NCBI GenBank assembly: GCA_951804985.1
Contig: OX638132.1
Coordinates: 7,297,529 to 7,361,528, forward strand
DNA length: 64,000 nucleotides
Direction: 5' to 3'
Origin: Dryomyza anilis
Lineage: Eukaryota > Arthropoda > Insecta > Diptera > Dryomyzidae
Below are positions 31,700 to 42,671 of the stretch, piece by piece. The notes under the pieces are model-generated. The model had not been told where the DNA came from, made no database searches, and worked only from the letters and a program-made list of their open reading frames with translations. Made by a program: the position numbers and the translations under genes. Position 1 is the stretch's first letter. Every line of letters begins with the position of its first letter.

Positions 31700-32880
31700 A
31701 CTTTAAATCGAAATTGCTAATTTACAAGCGATTACACAAATTTTCATTAAAAATGGATAGACATTTAATCGAAAAGTGCAATGTACCCGAATAATATCAA
31801 TTTAATCAAGATTATAAATTTAATTTACGTTTCAAATTCACAAAACTGATTCATTTCTGTTCAGTTTTGTTTAATTTCTATTGAACTTTAAATCAAAATT
31901 ACGAGCGATTACACACATTTAATTATTTGCGACTCCTGTTTTAAGTAGCCAATCGCACATTAAGTTAACTAAATAAATTGTAGCATCAATCGATATTTAA
32001 ATAATTGACAGGAAAAACTTATTGAATTCGACCACAGTACTTGGAAATTTTAAGAATTTTATATTTAAACATAGACTTCTGGAACAACTACTTCGATAGA
32101 AATGAAAATAAAATACGATTTCGATCGGTATATAAAATAGCAGACAGCTTATTTGTTTTAAACATATGTTTAACAATCATTTATAAACATTGACGTGCAC
32201 TTTACCACGGGGTCCATGCCGCAAGTGTATTTATTCTTTATATCGATAAATTGCTCTTTTCTCCATTTGTTTACGCTAAATTTTACGAGATGCTCTTCAT
32301 TAGATTTATGTGCAATTTAACAATTTAAATAACATACGATTTGGCTGAACATAGTGTGTCTATATAAAAATAATTTTGAATGAATTCCAAAAAATTTATA
32401 TACAATAGAAAGTCAATGAAAGTATGAGAGCGTTATTATTTCTCGAAAATTATGCATGAATCATGCATGCAAATTATTTGTATCACCAAAAATGAATACG
32501 TATGACTATAGTTGTCATGGCTGGTGGAAGAGTGTAACGCACAGAGTCGGGCGACAGACAAAGAAACAAAGAGACAACGTGACGTTACGGTTTGTGTCGC
32601 TGTTGTTGACCAATGCACGAACTACATAATGAAGGCGCACGTTTGCTGTTTGATGCTGTTGTTCATGTTTATCGTTTTTTTTTATTCATTATTTTCCATG
32701 TATGTAATACATGCATTTCTTTTACGACTAGTTAATGTCTAGCATTTGAGCGTACTTTTAACGCTTTTGATAAGGCGTCAAAATGCGTGCTGTGGGCATT
32801 GTTTGTTTTTTTTGTATTGCATTTATACTCTTGACCTTTTATAGCAATCAATTAATTAATGTTTTTCTTTTATCTCTTTT
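31700..32880. other. Intergenic or intronic DNA
   Basis: AT-rich to about 32400. 32510-32760 is more complex, with open frames on both strands but no domain. The last 40 bp form a pyrimidine-rich tract that leads into the candidate exon at 32888. Confidence 0.4.
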
Positions 32881-32887
32881 TCTTTAG

Positions 32888-32941
32888 ATTGTCAGCAAGC
32901 GTTCGTTGCAGGAATTACGCAGCACCAGCAGCAGCCGTTGA
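32888..32941 (+). CDS. Candidate terminal coding exon of an unidentified gene
   Basis: A strong acceptor (CTTTTATCTCTTTTTCTTTAG, ending at 32887) is followed by a GC-richer run that reads IVSKRSLQELRSTSSSR and TGA at 32939-32941, assuming phase 0. The other two frames are also open for a while, so the phase is not certain. AT-rich 3' UTR-like DNA with several AATAAA motifs follows. No upstream exon could be assigned on the + strand; the gene may start far upstream with long introns (Pak3 could then be nested in it). I do not recognise the peptide. Confidence 0.38.
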   Translation: MVSKRSLQELRSTSSSR

Positions 32942-34350
32942 CTGTGTACAAAGCAATTGGAACATTTAAATTTTTGATTTCTACACAAACAACGACGTCG
33001 TACCAATTTTAATTAAACTACAACATTAATTATAAATATGCATAATTAGATTTAAAAAGTGAAAACAAAAAACAAAAAAAAGTATTTAAGTTCATGTGAT
33101 TCTTAGCAACTGCAAATTGTGCTTTCTTTCATTGGAGACAGACATACTATGATGCAGTAGTTTTGCAAATTAAATAAAGTAGTATTTAAAGTGAATTAAA
33201 TTAGTTGACATAAAATTGTTCTAAGTAGTTTGTGCCATTAGCGCGTATTAACAAATCAAAATAGTAGTTTGCCAATTTTTCAATATTATCAAAGCGTTCT
33301 CTCTGTACGCAAAACTTCCAAAGTAATACAAATTATAGAAGTCTAAGCAAAATTTTCGCTTTTTTTTAATTATAAATAATGTAGACAATTAAAATTTATT
33401 AAATTGTATAATAAAAATGATAATGCATTAATTAGTAGCCAAATTCTAGAGTTTTTCTTTTCATTTGCAACATATCATTGCAATTTAATATCAAACATTC
33501 GAGACGCACAACAAACAACAGCATTTCTTAGCGCATAGTACATTTAAATCTATGTTGCATGCATTTATCAGAGTGCCCTGTATTATAAATGATTTGTAAA
33601 TTTACAAATTGTAACATTTTGTATTAAAAATAAAATCTATATACATTTAGAATACATTTTATACATGTAACATTTGCAGTATTGAAACCGATTATTAATT
33701 TTCTTAACAAAATTTGCTATACAAACAATTTTAACTGAGTGTGTGACAAAAACAAAACTAAAACAAAAATCAATGAAGTATAGTTATAACTTACTGTTAG
33801 TTCTACATATTTTTTATACAAATAAAAAATAAACGATATTATAGTCAACGAAACATAAGCACAATTAAAGTCAATATTTGGCCGTATTCCATTTTATACA
33901 ACAAATCTAATCAAATTTAATAATGTTTTCAAAAATAAAAAATTAAAAACATTTCTAAATAAATCTATTCACTTAATAAATAAGATAAATATACAACAAA
34001 AAAAAACTTCAAAATATTAATGTTTGTAGTTCTTGTATTTGTAAGTGGTCAAATTATTTTTTTTTTAATTTAAAAATAAAAAGTTTGTTTTTTATTTACT
34101 TTTTTTAATTTAAGCATTTTGTGTATATTTTAATTTACATTTATTTAGCGCTATTCGATACAAATTACTTTCACAATTATGCTATATTACTTTATTTGTT
34201 AAATATATCGTTATTTTTACAAACAAGAGAAATGTGTGTAAATTTTTTTTGTAACTTTAGCTATTTTTAATAAAAACCAATTAAAACTTAATTTAATATA
34301 TATCACTAATTAAATCACAATAGCTAACTCGTTTTCTAATCTTAACTGTT
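32942..34350 (+). other. 3' UTR-like AT-rich tail after the candidate exon
   Basis: About 1.4 kb of AT-rich, non-repeat DNA with many AATAAA or ATTAAA motifs (for example near 33173 and 33628). It is consistent with a long 3' UTR and flank of the exon at 32888-32941, but is not proof of one. Confidence 0.35.
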
Positions 34351-34354
34351 TAAT

Positions 34355-34625
34355 AATCAATGTCTGATAAATTGATTAAACAAGATTTTCGATAAATCAC
34401 AAAACTGATAAAACAATTAATAAGCATTGTGATTAATTAATCAGGATTTATATCGATTAGAGTTTTTATTGCTATTACTACTACTCAAGGGAAAATGGAA
34501 AATTAATTTTCTTATGGATACTAGTGCATCATCACTTCTATATTATTGGCTGGTGCTGATTTTGCCTGTATACGTAGTTTTTTTTCTATTACGTAACGAT
34601 TATTAGAAAATTGCAATCTATTTCA
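34355..34625. repeat. GATTAAT-type scrap and ACTACTCAA-family copy
   Basis: 34355-34470 has AAATTGATTAAACAAG...GTGATTAATTAATCAG words like the GATTAATC elements. 34485-34625 (TACTACTCAAGG, then GCTGGTGCTGATTTTG, TACGTAGTTTTTTTTC, ATTACGTAACG) is the second copy of the family seen at 7225 and 47340. Confidence 0.5.
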
Positions 34626-34791
34626 TCCACTACGTAGAATGAATTACAATACTGTTCATAAAAATTTAATTCTAAAAATATCCTGTGAATATCTGCACTG
34701 CCAAGTACCAAAACCCGCCTTGTTTTGCCATTAAAATTTTGAAATCAATTAGTTCAATTTGTTTGTAAAAATTTCCAACACATTCGCGATA

Positions 34792-36292
34792 ATCCCAGCA
34801 AACATTTTGAGTCTTTTAAGACTCCTAAATTTGTCATATTTATGAGTGTTACCTTCATATATGAGCACTTAAAAGAGTCCAAAAAGGCTCCCGACTCTTG
34901 GGTAGAGGGTCCCATTTTATGTGCCCAAAAACCCTCATATTTCAGACTCTTTTATTACACCTAAAACACTAATATTTGAGCACTAAAATGTACCCAAAAA
35001 GGCTCCGCTGGCTCCCCTGGGTAGAGGGCACCATTTTATGCGCCCAAAAAACTCTCATATTTCTGACACTTTTATTACTCCTAAGATACTCATATGTGAG
35101 CACTTAAAATAGTCCAAAAAGACTCCCAACCCCTGGGTAGAGGACGTCATTTTATGACCCCAAAAATCCTCATATTTCTGACACTTTTATTACTCGTAAA
35201 GCACCCATATTTGAGCACTAAAATGTACCCAAAAAGGCTCCCAACCCCTGGGTAGAGGGCACCATTTTATGACTCCAAAAACCCTCATATTTCTGACACT
35301 TTTATTACTCCTAAAATACTCATATATGAGCACTTAAAATAGTCTAAAAAGACTCCCAATCCCTGGGTAGAGGGCGCCATTTTATGAGCCCAAAAATCCT
35401 CATATTTCTTACACTTTTATTACTCCTAAAACACTTATATTTGAGCACTGAAAAGATCCTAAAAAGGCTACAGAAACTTGGGTAGTGCACACGTTTTAAA
35501 GAGCGCAAAAATTCGCGTATTTTTGATCATTTTAAAATATTCTTAAAACATTCACATTTTTGAGAATTTCCAGACACCACAATTTCTTCATTTTTGAAGT
35601 TTTTCTTTCTTCAGAAATATAAAATGTGTCTGAAATGAATCCAACATAATACATGTTCATGTTTATCTTAGTCCAGACATCCGTGAGTAAATGCATTCAT
35701 TTTAAAAAACCCATTAAATATACAGGTTTATCGGTTGAATTTACACTAATATTTTATTATTTTTCATTTGATTTCAAGTTCAAAACGAATACAAGTTTAT
35801 CAATTTTATTTAAACAGTAGGCTCCTAAAGCCATAAATAAGATAATTTTCTGACTCCCTTTTCTGCGTGCTCCTAAAATACTCTTAAATTTGATGATTTT
35901 ATGAGTTTGATTTGAGGTGGCGCCTAAAACGCTCATGAATGAGACTCTTTTATGAATCAAATTTTGGAGCGTACCTAAAACATTCTAAAATATATTACTT
36001 TTATGAGTCTATTTTCTGAGCGCTCAGAAACAATTTTAAATTTGATGCTTTTAGGAGTCTAATTTATGAGGGTTCCGAAATAACTCCTAAATATGAATCT
36101 TTTATGAGTAATATTTTTGAGAGCTCCGAAAACCGTCTTAAATGAGATACTTTTAAGAGTCATTTTTCTGAGGGCTCATAAAGCACTCAAAAATTGGTCT
36201 CCTTTATGACTCCAATTTCAGAGCGCTCCTAAATTGCTTAATGGGATGATTTCTTTTATTTTACGCCTTTAGTCAAAATACACCTTGGGTTA
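34792..36292. mobile_element. 1.5-kb element built from two tandem-repeat blocks
   Basis: 34800-35500 has about six copies of a 111-121 bp unit (marker words CCCTGGGTAGAGGGC, CATTTTATG, CCTCATATTTCTGACACTTT, TTACTCCTAAAACACTCATA, GAGCACT). The GGTAGAGG marker recurs near 34900, 35020, 35139, 35250 and 35366, with a decayed copy near 35478. From about 35820 to 36260 a different, shorter period of about 55-60 bp repeats TTTTATGAGTC...GAGCGCTCCTAAAA-like words. The outer borders are alike when inverted (ATCCCAGCAAACATTTTGA and AACCCAAGGTGTATTTTGA), suggesting one foldback-like element. No protein. Confidence 0.65.
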
Positions 36293-36896
36293 GGAAAATA
36301 TTATTTCAATCTATGATAAATTTTCGAGTGCTCGAAACATTATTCATCCACATTAAATGTCTCAGCTTAATGTGAATAATGTCCATAGTAAAAAAAAACA
36401 TTGTTTTAAGCATTTATTATACGTTATCGTGCTTCTAGAATCGATAAGGTGATTTATGAGAGACCGCTTCACTTTTGTGTTGAACGATAAAAAGAGTCAT
36501 GTTCATTTTAACTTAGCAATAACCAGGATACGATAAAGTTTTGTCTGTGTACGAACAGTTCAAGTACTAACCATCATAATGCCAAATAATAACAATGATG
36601 ACATACGTTTTTGATATTTAAAATTATCATGGTGTAATTATAAAACCAATAATATAGATTACGTAAATCCGATTAGATATGTTTAAAATGTGGAATTGTC
36701 AACAATACTGCAATATCGTTTAACGAAAACAAAGAAATCAATTGAAATCTACCGTAAAGCTACGTTTTTCAATATGTCTTTTTGTCATAATTAATTTCAT
36801 TATATTATGATTACGACGTAGAAACAATCGAAAAATCTAGATTCAATTTAAATTTGATGTAATTTTTTATACACATTTTTTTTTAAATATTCTTAA
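36293..36896. other. AT-rich spacer
   Basis: Nothing recognisable: AT-rich single-copy-looking DNA between two repeat elements. Confidence 0.4.
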
Positions 36897-37748
36897 ACTA
36901 GCTGGACCTGTGCACGACTCGTGCAAATATTTTGTGAATATAAGGATATGAAGTGACTTTATTAATATAAAGAACATTTTTAATATTTATTTTCGCTAGT
37001 CTAATTTAGTTTGTTGGGTGTGTTTCTACCATATATATTTTTGGTCAGATAAGCAACATCAAAATTTAAAGTTTCATTAAAATCGATAACATTTGTGCTA
37101 CGATACAGAATTTTGAATGTATGGGAGGTACCACTTAGGCTTAGGATACTCCATTCTTTTTCTTTTCTTTTGTTATGCTTTTGTTTTTGTGTTTTTGTTC
37201 TTGTGTTTTTTATATTGTGTTTTTGCTTTTGTGATTTGATTTTGTGTTTTTGTATTTGTTTTTCGGTTTTTGCTTTGTATTTTGCTTTTGTGGTTTTGCA
37301 TTTGCATTTGTGTTTTTCTTTTATTTTCTTTTGTTTGGTTTTGATTTGTGTTTTTGATTTTGTTTCTGTGGTTCTGCTTTTGTTCTTTGTATTGGGATTT
37401 GCTTTTGTTTTTCCATTTTTTTTATTTTGCGGTGGTTTTTGTGTTATTGCTTTAGTTTTGTGCTTGATTTTTGCTTTTGTGTTTTTGTACTTTTGTTTTT
37501 GTACTTTTGTTTTTTTTATTTGAGTTTTTTTGTTTGTTTTATCTTCTTAACTGGTGGAAGTCCCAAGTTATAACGCGTTCAAAGTTTAGGTTGTATGGGA
37601 GATGCCACGCCTAATTGTCCAAACCCGCTCATATATAGCGGGACTCCATAGTATCCTAGTGCAAAATTTCAGTGAAATCGGTTCAGGGATGATGCTGGAA
37701 CAAACAGAAAGATTGACAGACGGACCAAGAGTTTTATATATATATAGA
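36897..37748 (+). mobile_element. ACTAGCTGGACC-head dispersed element, most complete copy
   Basis: The head ACTAGCTGGACCTGTGCACG is followed by GACTCGTGCAAATATTTTGTG. The centre is a T-rich array (37145-37530). The tail reads TTAGGTTGTATGGGAGATGC, then CCCGCTCATATATAGCGGGA, GTGAAATCGGTTCAGGGATG, GGAACAAACAG and ATAGATT at the end. Copies at 22981 and 29623 share head and tail. It has no coding capacity. I recognise it as a type common in insect introns but do not assign a class with confidence. Confidence 0.72.
37145..37530 (+). repeat. T-rich TTTTGY array
   Basis: About 385 bp of TTTTTG / TTTTGC / TTTTGTG runs, open as a Phe-rich frame only because of its composition. It is the longest of the two element-internal arrays and is closely similar in texture to 11346-11745. 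Confidence 0.85.
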
Positions 37749-37759
37749 TTATAGTACGG

Positions 37760-38570
37760 ATAATATCGTCTCTGTTAAAGATAAGTAAGTCATCAGTTAC
37801 ATTTTCAAAATTTGAAAATAAGGTTTACCAATATAATTTAAGATCCATCAGATCTTGAGCTATTCGATGAGGCCAATATTGGTACCAATTGCGAGGAACA
37901 AGTTAATCTTTCGAAAAAATTAATCAACGGTTTTTTATAATATTAATCAATTAAGTGAAGAAATAAGTTTTTGGATTTTTTTTTAATTTTTTTTTTATTT
38001 CGTTCAGCAAGTAAAATTCACCAATGGTCTGATAAAATAAACCAAAATTGTTATCAATGATGATTACACATTAATCTTTCGAATGCCATATACACATTGA
38101 AAAAGTAACAATACTAAAGAGTCATTTATGAATTTCATAAAATTAATTCAAAGTAAAAACTGAAAACGTTTTTGATTTTTATATGATTCAAATCATTTGC
38201 TCAGGAATCCTTCAGTTATGTGTATTTAAAAATGTTGCTATTTGCAACAATAACGCAACGTTCATTCTCATCCTTCACAATTGCAAAAATAGGGATCCAA
38301 CAGAAAGTAACCAACATCAGGGGTTCTAAATTGGCCGCACATTTTCAGTTTGCATTAATTGTAATTTCATTTTGTATTTATGTTGTGGAAATGAATGAAA
38401 TTTATTTTATTTTTCAGAAATCACAGAATATTGTATAAATGAAACAGATACCAAACATAAACCAATTAGCTTTGCTGCAAGCTCCGCCTATGTCTGCCGC
38501 AAACCTGCCTATATGCGGCCATATTGTTCTAGGGCAGAGAACAGGCTGATTTTGCTACAAGCTCCGAGTC
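37760..38570. other. AT-rich spacer with old repeat scraps
   Basis: 37780-37900 shares loose words with 28731-28830 and 38571-38700 (CATTTTCAAAAT, GATGAGCTC / GATGAGGCC). No gene. A 72-codon frame at 38220 has no domain. Confidence 0.35.
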
Positions 38571-38816
38571 GTTGTAGAACGAAAAGTCACCAAATACATT
38601 TTCAAAATGCTAAATATTCATTTACAAAAATTTGTATAAATCTGTCAATTTTTAATCGATGATCTCAATTTTTGTACCACATGATAAGAAAATGTAAATC
38701 TATTAGTTGATATTTCAACTTAAAAAATGCATCAATTACTTTTTATAATATTAATCAACAAACTCGAAATTTAAGTTTTTCATAAAAATGTATTCGGTGA
38801 CTTTTCGTTCTACAAC
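38571..38816. mobile_element. 246-bp MITE with about 31-bp inverted ends
   Basis: The left end GTTGTAGAACGAAAAGTCAC (then CAAATACATTTT) is mirrored at the right, ending TTCGTTCTACAAC at 38816, with one or two mismatches over about 31 bp. A partial left end recurs near 28735. The minus-strand open frame starting at 39054 overlaps it and is not a gene. Confidence 0.85.
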
Positions 38817-39094
38817 CAGAGAGTATATATTTAATATAGAGTTTCCGTACAATAGTTTCGCTGCCACTTTTGACAAATAAATTCAAACATTGGTTATGTG
38901 GAAATTGAAACGAAAATGTTGTAAACAGACACATTATCAAATAAATATTTTGATGTTTTCTGCCACATTTATGGACAGAAAAATAATTAAAATTTATAAG
39001 GCGTTGGATTGCAATATATCTTGGTAATTTTGGTTGCAAATTATTCGCGGACATATCCAGTTTTGTGCACTGTTTTTCTCTGTTAACTTCAACC

Positions 39095-39680
39095 CAATAA
39101 ACATAGTTTCGATTGTATATAATTTTGATAACGTTTCGAATTCGTAACGATATCGTTAAATTTCTATAGAATCAGCTGATTATAATAATACTAGTATTGA
39201 ATTATTTGTCAAAAAAAATGCTGTTCAATGAAACAATTTAATAAATTTTAAAATTGGAAGAAACTGTTAGCTATTTTTAAAATTTAGTAAGTATGAAATA
39301 TTTTTTTTGCTGGATCAATAGACTAATTTTTAATCCCAAACTAGGTAAACCATTTTAATGTGGTGGATCCTATAATAAAATGCTTGATGCACTGCTCCAT
39401 GAAAGATAGTTTCAAGAAAAATTATTTTAAATAGTATCGAAATTGAACTTTTCGAATTCGTTTCGATATCGAAATTGAATAATTTTTAGAATTCATTTCG
39501 ATATCGCAATTGAATTATTTTTGGAATTCGTTTCGATATCGAAATTGAATCAATTTTCGAATTCGTTTCGATATCGAGAATTCATACAATATCGATATGG
39601 TTAACGATAGAGCCATTTTTATCGAGAACGCTTAACGCTTCTCGAATAGTTAACGATAGTCGATAACGTTTGGTATGCTG
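39095..39680. mobile_element. ATCGATATCG-array element, single copy
   Basis: Contains repeated TTTCGATATCGAAATTGAAT / GAATTCGTTTCGATATCG units (about 35-bp period, 39430-39600), then TTAACGATAG / CGATAACG words, ending GGTATGCTG near 39680. The left flank near 39128 has GATAACGTTTCG and CGTAACGATATCGTTAA in inverse orientation. Its body (GAAACAATTTAATAAATTTT, GTAAGTATGAAATATTTTT, CCCAAACTAGGTAAA, TGCTCCATGAAAGATA) matches the two tandem copies at 52115-53105. Confidence 0.72.
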
Positions 39681-39785
39681 AAAAAATTAATTTATTAAAA
39701 AAGTATTTTTGAAATACATTTTATAGTTTATTTTACTTCTATAAAGACATTATGTATATTTTACTAACTTATTGCAGTTTCCTAT

Positions 39786-41333
39786 TTAAGCCCACAGCTC
39801 CTCACGATATTTTCCACTGCTACGCCATTCTTTTATTAAGTCTGCCGCCTGTGCTGTCTCCTTCAGAACCAATGATTGCTCCAGACACTGTTGAATGCCC
39901 GTCTCAATAGACTTTGAGATTTGCGCACCATCAGCGCACACAAACAAACAGGTGTTGGGCTGCATTACGAACTCGACGAGCGCTGTGCAATTATCCAACA
40001 AAAGCTGCTGCACATATTTAAAAGAGCACGCGTCGTCACGCGAAAAGGCTTCAAAGTAATTGTCCAAAACCGCGCTTGCTTTAAAATCATTAAAACGTTG
40101 TCGTCCAAAAGCACTCGTTTGCGTGCGTGCGCCAGTGAAGAGCCATGTTTTGCCCAGACTTACAGTGTTTTGTTTTTGTATTAAAGATTTGTGTTCCAGA
40201 AAACTCGAAAAGGGTGCCACACCAGTACCAACGCCTATAAGTACTGTGTTCATGGCCATTATTTCGCTGGTAAAGCGAAAATGATTCGTAACGCGAAAAT
40301 AGATGGGAACACACAGCTTCTGCTTCGGCTGCTCCAGTAGCTTCGTTGTCAGAGTATCCAGCAGCTCGCTTGTTACACCCGCATTTTCTGGCAGCAGTGA
40401 GTAGATTATTTTCACTTCATCTGCAGCCGCCAGTGGACTGCTTGCAATGGAGTAAGGACGCGGCAACAAACGTGGCAAATGCTCAATAAGTAGAGACAAC
40501 GTGGGGCTGCATGTAGGACAGGCTCGCAATACATCGAGTAATTGGTAGCCTTTTTCCAATATTAATTTGTTGTAGAAGTGCGAGCCCTCCTTAGCAGAGA
40601 GGCTACAGAGAAAGTGCTGTTCCTGTGCATCGCTACAGCAGGCGGCTAGTGCGCGCAGAAAAAGTTTCTTTGGTACGGCACGCAGACTGAGACAATCGCG
40701 CAGCAGTTGTCTAGGCGTGACGCCTATGGTCGGTACATAATTTGGTACCTTTGCGCTTTTCTTTGTGCAATCGGAACGCAGCTGCACCAGGCATTTGGCG
40801 TCGGCGAATTTATGCAGCTGCATGGCGGTCAAAACTAGCTCCACATCTTTTGGTGTATTCCTGGGCAGAATTGCAATGGTGTCGCCGGGTTGTACATCAT
40901 TGCACAGCAAATTCTGAAGTAGTTTTTAATTTAGAAAATTAAGTTTGTTTTATTAATGTTTCAGAAATATTACCGCCGTGTTGAGAGTCAGCTGCGTAAC
41001 TTTTTTCACATAATCTCCCTCATTGTGAGCCACCAGAACACACGCATCCTTGAGCTCAACCTCAGCCACCGGGGAACGCGCAAAGGGAAACATTAGGTCC
41101 GAACATCTCAGCTGTGCATGTGATTCATCTGTTGGCAACTGAGATGAGTTTGATTTGTGTTTAATTCATTTAATCATTTGATAAAATACCTTTGTGTCTG
41201 GCTTTTGTTCTGCATTATAAATAACTTCCAAATATTGTTCCGGTAACTTGGCAGCCACGTATTTATCCAGGATATAGTCCTCAATTTGAATGATGTTGTT
41301 AGAAGACGACTCCAGCTGCACTTCCACGACCAT
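39786..41333 (-). CDS. Mtrr: Methionine synthase reductase-like FAD/NADPH protein, no FMN domain
   Basis: A flavoprotein of the diflavin reductase family, closest to methionine synthase reductase: motifs RAVPKKLFLRAL, LLIEHLPRLLPRPYS and FSRDDACSFKYVQ have direct MTRR counterparts. Three exons join in phase 0: 41333-41190, 41138-40974 and 40913-39786, giving 478 aa. Residues 1-48 match the linker just before the FAD domain (IQIEDY...LPEQYLEV). The FAD-binding motif RPYS is at 255-258, the NADPH motif GVGTGVAPF at 330-338, and the end is YREELWA with the stacking Trp at 477. The N-terminal FMN (flavodoxin) domain found in vertebrate MTRR is absent: an in-frame stop lies shortly upstream and no flavodoxin exon was seen further up. 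Either the domain is lost or the true 5' exons are unspotted. AATAAA on the minus strand lies near 39732-39727. Confidence 0.88.
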
Positions 41334-41340
41334 GATGATG

Positions 41341-41600
41341 CCAGTGTTGCAATAAAATAATAATTTATTTTTGTAAAAAAAGATAACAAAAGGTACGCAA
41401 TTCTACCATTTGTCTACCAAAGCCAGAAAGGGTACAAAACAAATCGAAATTAACGACAAAAAAATCAGTCGGATAAAATTTAAAAGGTGCAAAATTTACG
41501 CGTCAGAACAAAATTGTCGGTAAAAAAAGTACTAACTGCTAAATATTTCGTACTTTGAAACTAAAAACGTACTCTAATTAGTATGAATTTCTGCAACACT
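41341..41600. mobile_element. 260-bp CCAGTGTTGCA-end MITE directly upstream of the Mtrr start codon
   Basis: Ends CCAGTGTTGCAAT (41341) and TGCAACACT (41600), flanked by GATG at 41337-41340 and 41601-41604. The interior carries AAAGTACTAA, ATTTCGTACTTTG and AAAACGTACTC, words shared with the sub-terminal parts of the 18788-20058 element. It lies 7 bp before the Mtrr ATG, so it forms the immediate 5' UTR or upstream DNA of that gene as annotated. Confidence 0.85.
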
Positions 41601-42319
41601 GATGAATACTAGAAAAGTATCTCTTTTCAACACTGAAGAAGTTGTCGTTCACAGTTAGTTCACAATAGTATTTCGACATTCCGTGTTCGAAAACTTTTTA
41701 ATGATAATTTTTCGAAATTTTTAAATTTTTTATTGCAAATTGTATACGAACTATGTGAATACATTATTATTTTAATTCTAGATAATACGTTATCAGTTTG
41801 AATTTTAAAGCAAATATAAAACTTACTAATTTTTATATAAATATAAATTTTCAATGAAGTAGAATCAGTTTATAAATACAAAAAGTGACAATTAAAAAAA
41901 TATATATCAATAATTATGAAATTTTTACTAGAGATATAAATCAGACAAATAAAAATAAATTATTAAGAGAATTCAAAAAAACTAACAATTTTTCAATTCA
42001 ATCACAATTTACACAATAAATATGCTAATATTAACAACTTTTTTGTTAAGAGCCCGTTTCTGTATTCGAACGAAAGATTTCATATTACGTCAATATTTTG
42101 AAATATTCACAATTGATTAAAATCTATAATTATTGACAATTGTTTTCAATTTTAAAATCAAAAATTCTGAAAAATCACTAAAATTTGCAATGTCTATATT
42201 ACTTTTTGTAAGAATATAATTTTGTCTTTTATTTTAAAACTATTTTATAATGGATTACAAAGATAAACTAAAAACTCGCTTTAATTAATATTTATTAAAA
42301 ATTCATAATAATAATACTA

Positions 42320-42375
42320 GTTTGTGAAGAACTTAGGCCGAGCTCTTTCACCATTTGATCTGTGCGTGTTATAAG
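42320..42375 (-). mobile_element. SINE family A, 3' fragment, reverse
   Basis: GAAGAACTTAGGCCGAGCTC, then TCACCATTTGATCTGTGCGT, is the reverse of the 3' body of SINE family A (ACGCACAGCTC...GCTCGGCCTAAGTTCTT). Confidence 0.65.
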
Positions 42376-42671
42376 GAAAATGTAATTCGATTTTATCATA
42401 AAAACAATAAGGAAAGTTAGGTCACATGGAAAATTTTGAAGTAGGGAAATTGTGATAGTTGGTGTGATGAAGTTAGTAAGAATTATGAAAGTTATAGTCG
42501 GTTCCTGGAAAACATTATTTTGGTATATTTAAGCTTAAAGTCAATTTATATTTAAACAAATAAGTTTACTTAAGCCGGTATAAACTAAAATTCAAATCGA
42601 CTAAGGATGTCATGCTGATCAAGAATATATTTGCTTCCTGCTGCGAATTACAAACGGCGTACCGAACTAAG

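Noticed and set aside
34792..36292. A CRISPR-like repeat array
   Set aside because: Units are 55-120 bp, diverged, without constant repeat and unique spacers, in a eukaryotic genome.
38755..39054. 99-codon minus-strand frame starting MSANNLQPKL
   Set aside because: Overlaps the right inverted end of a MITE and has no domain or splice context.
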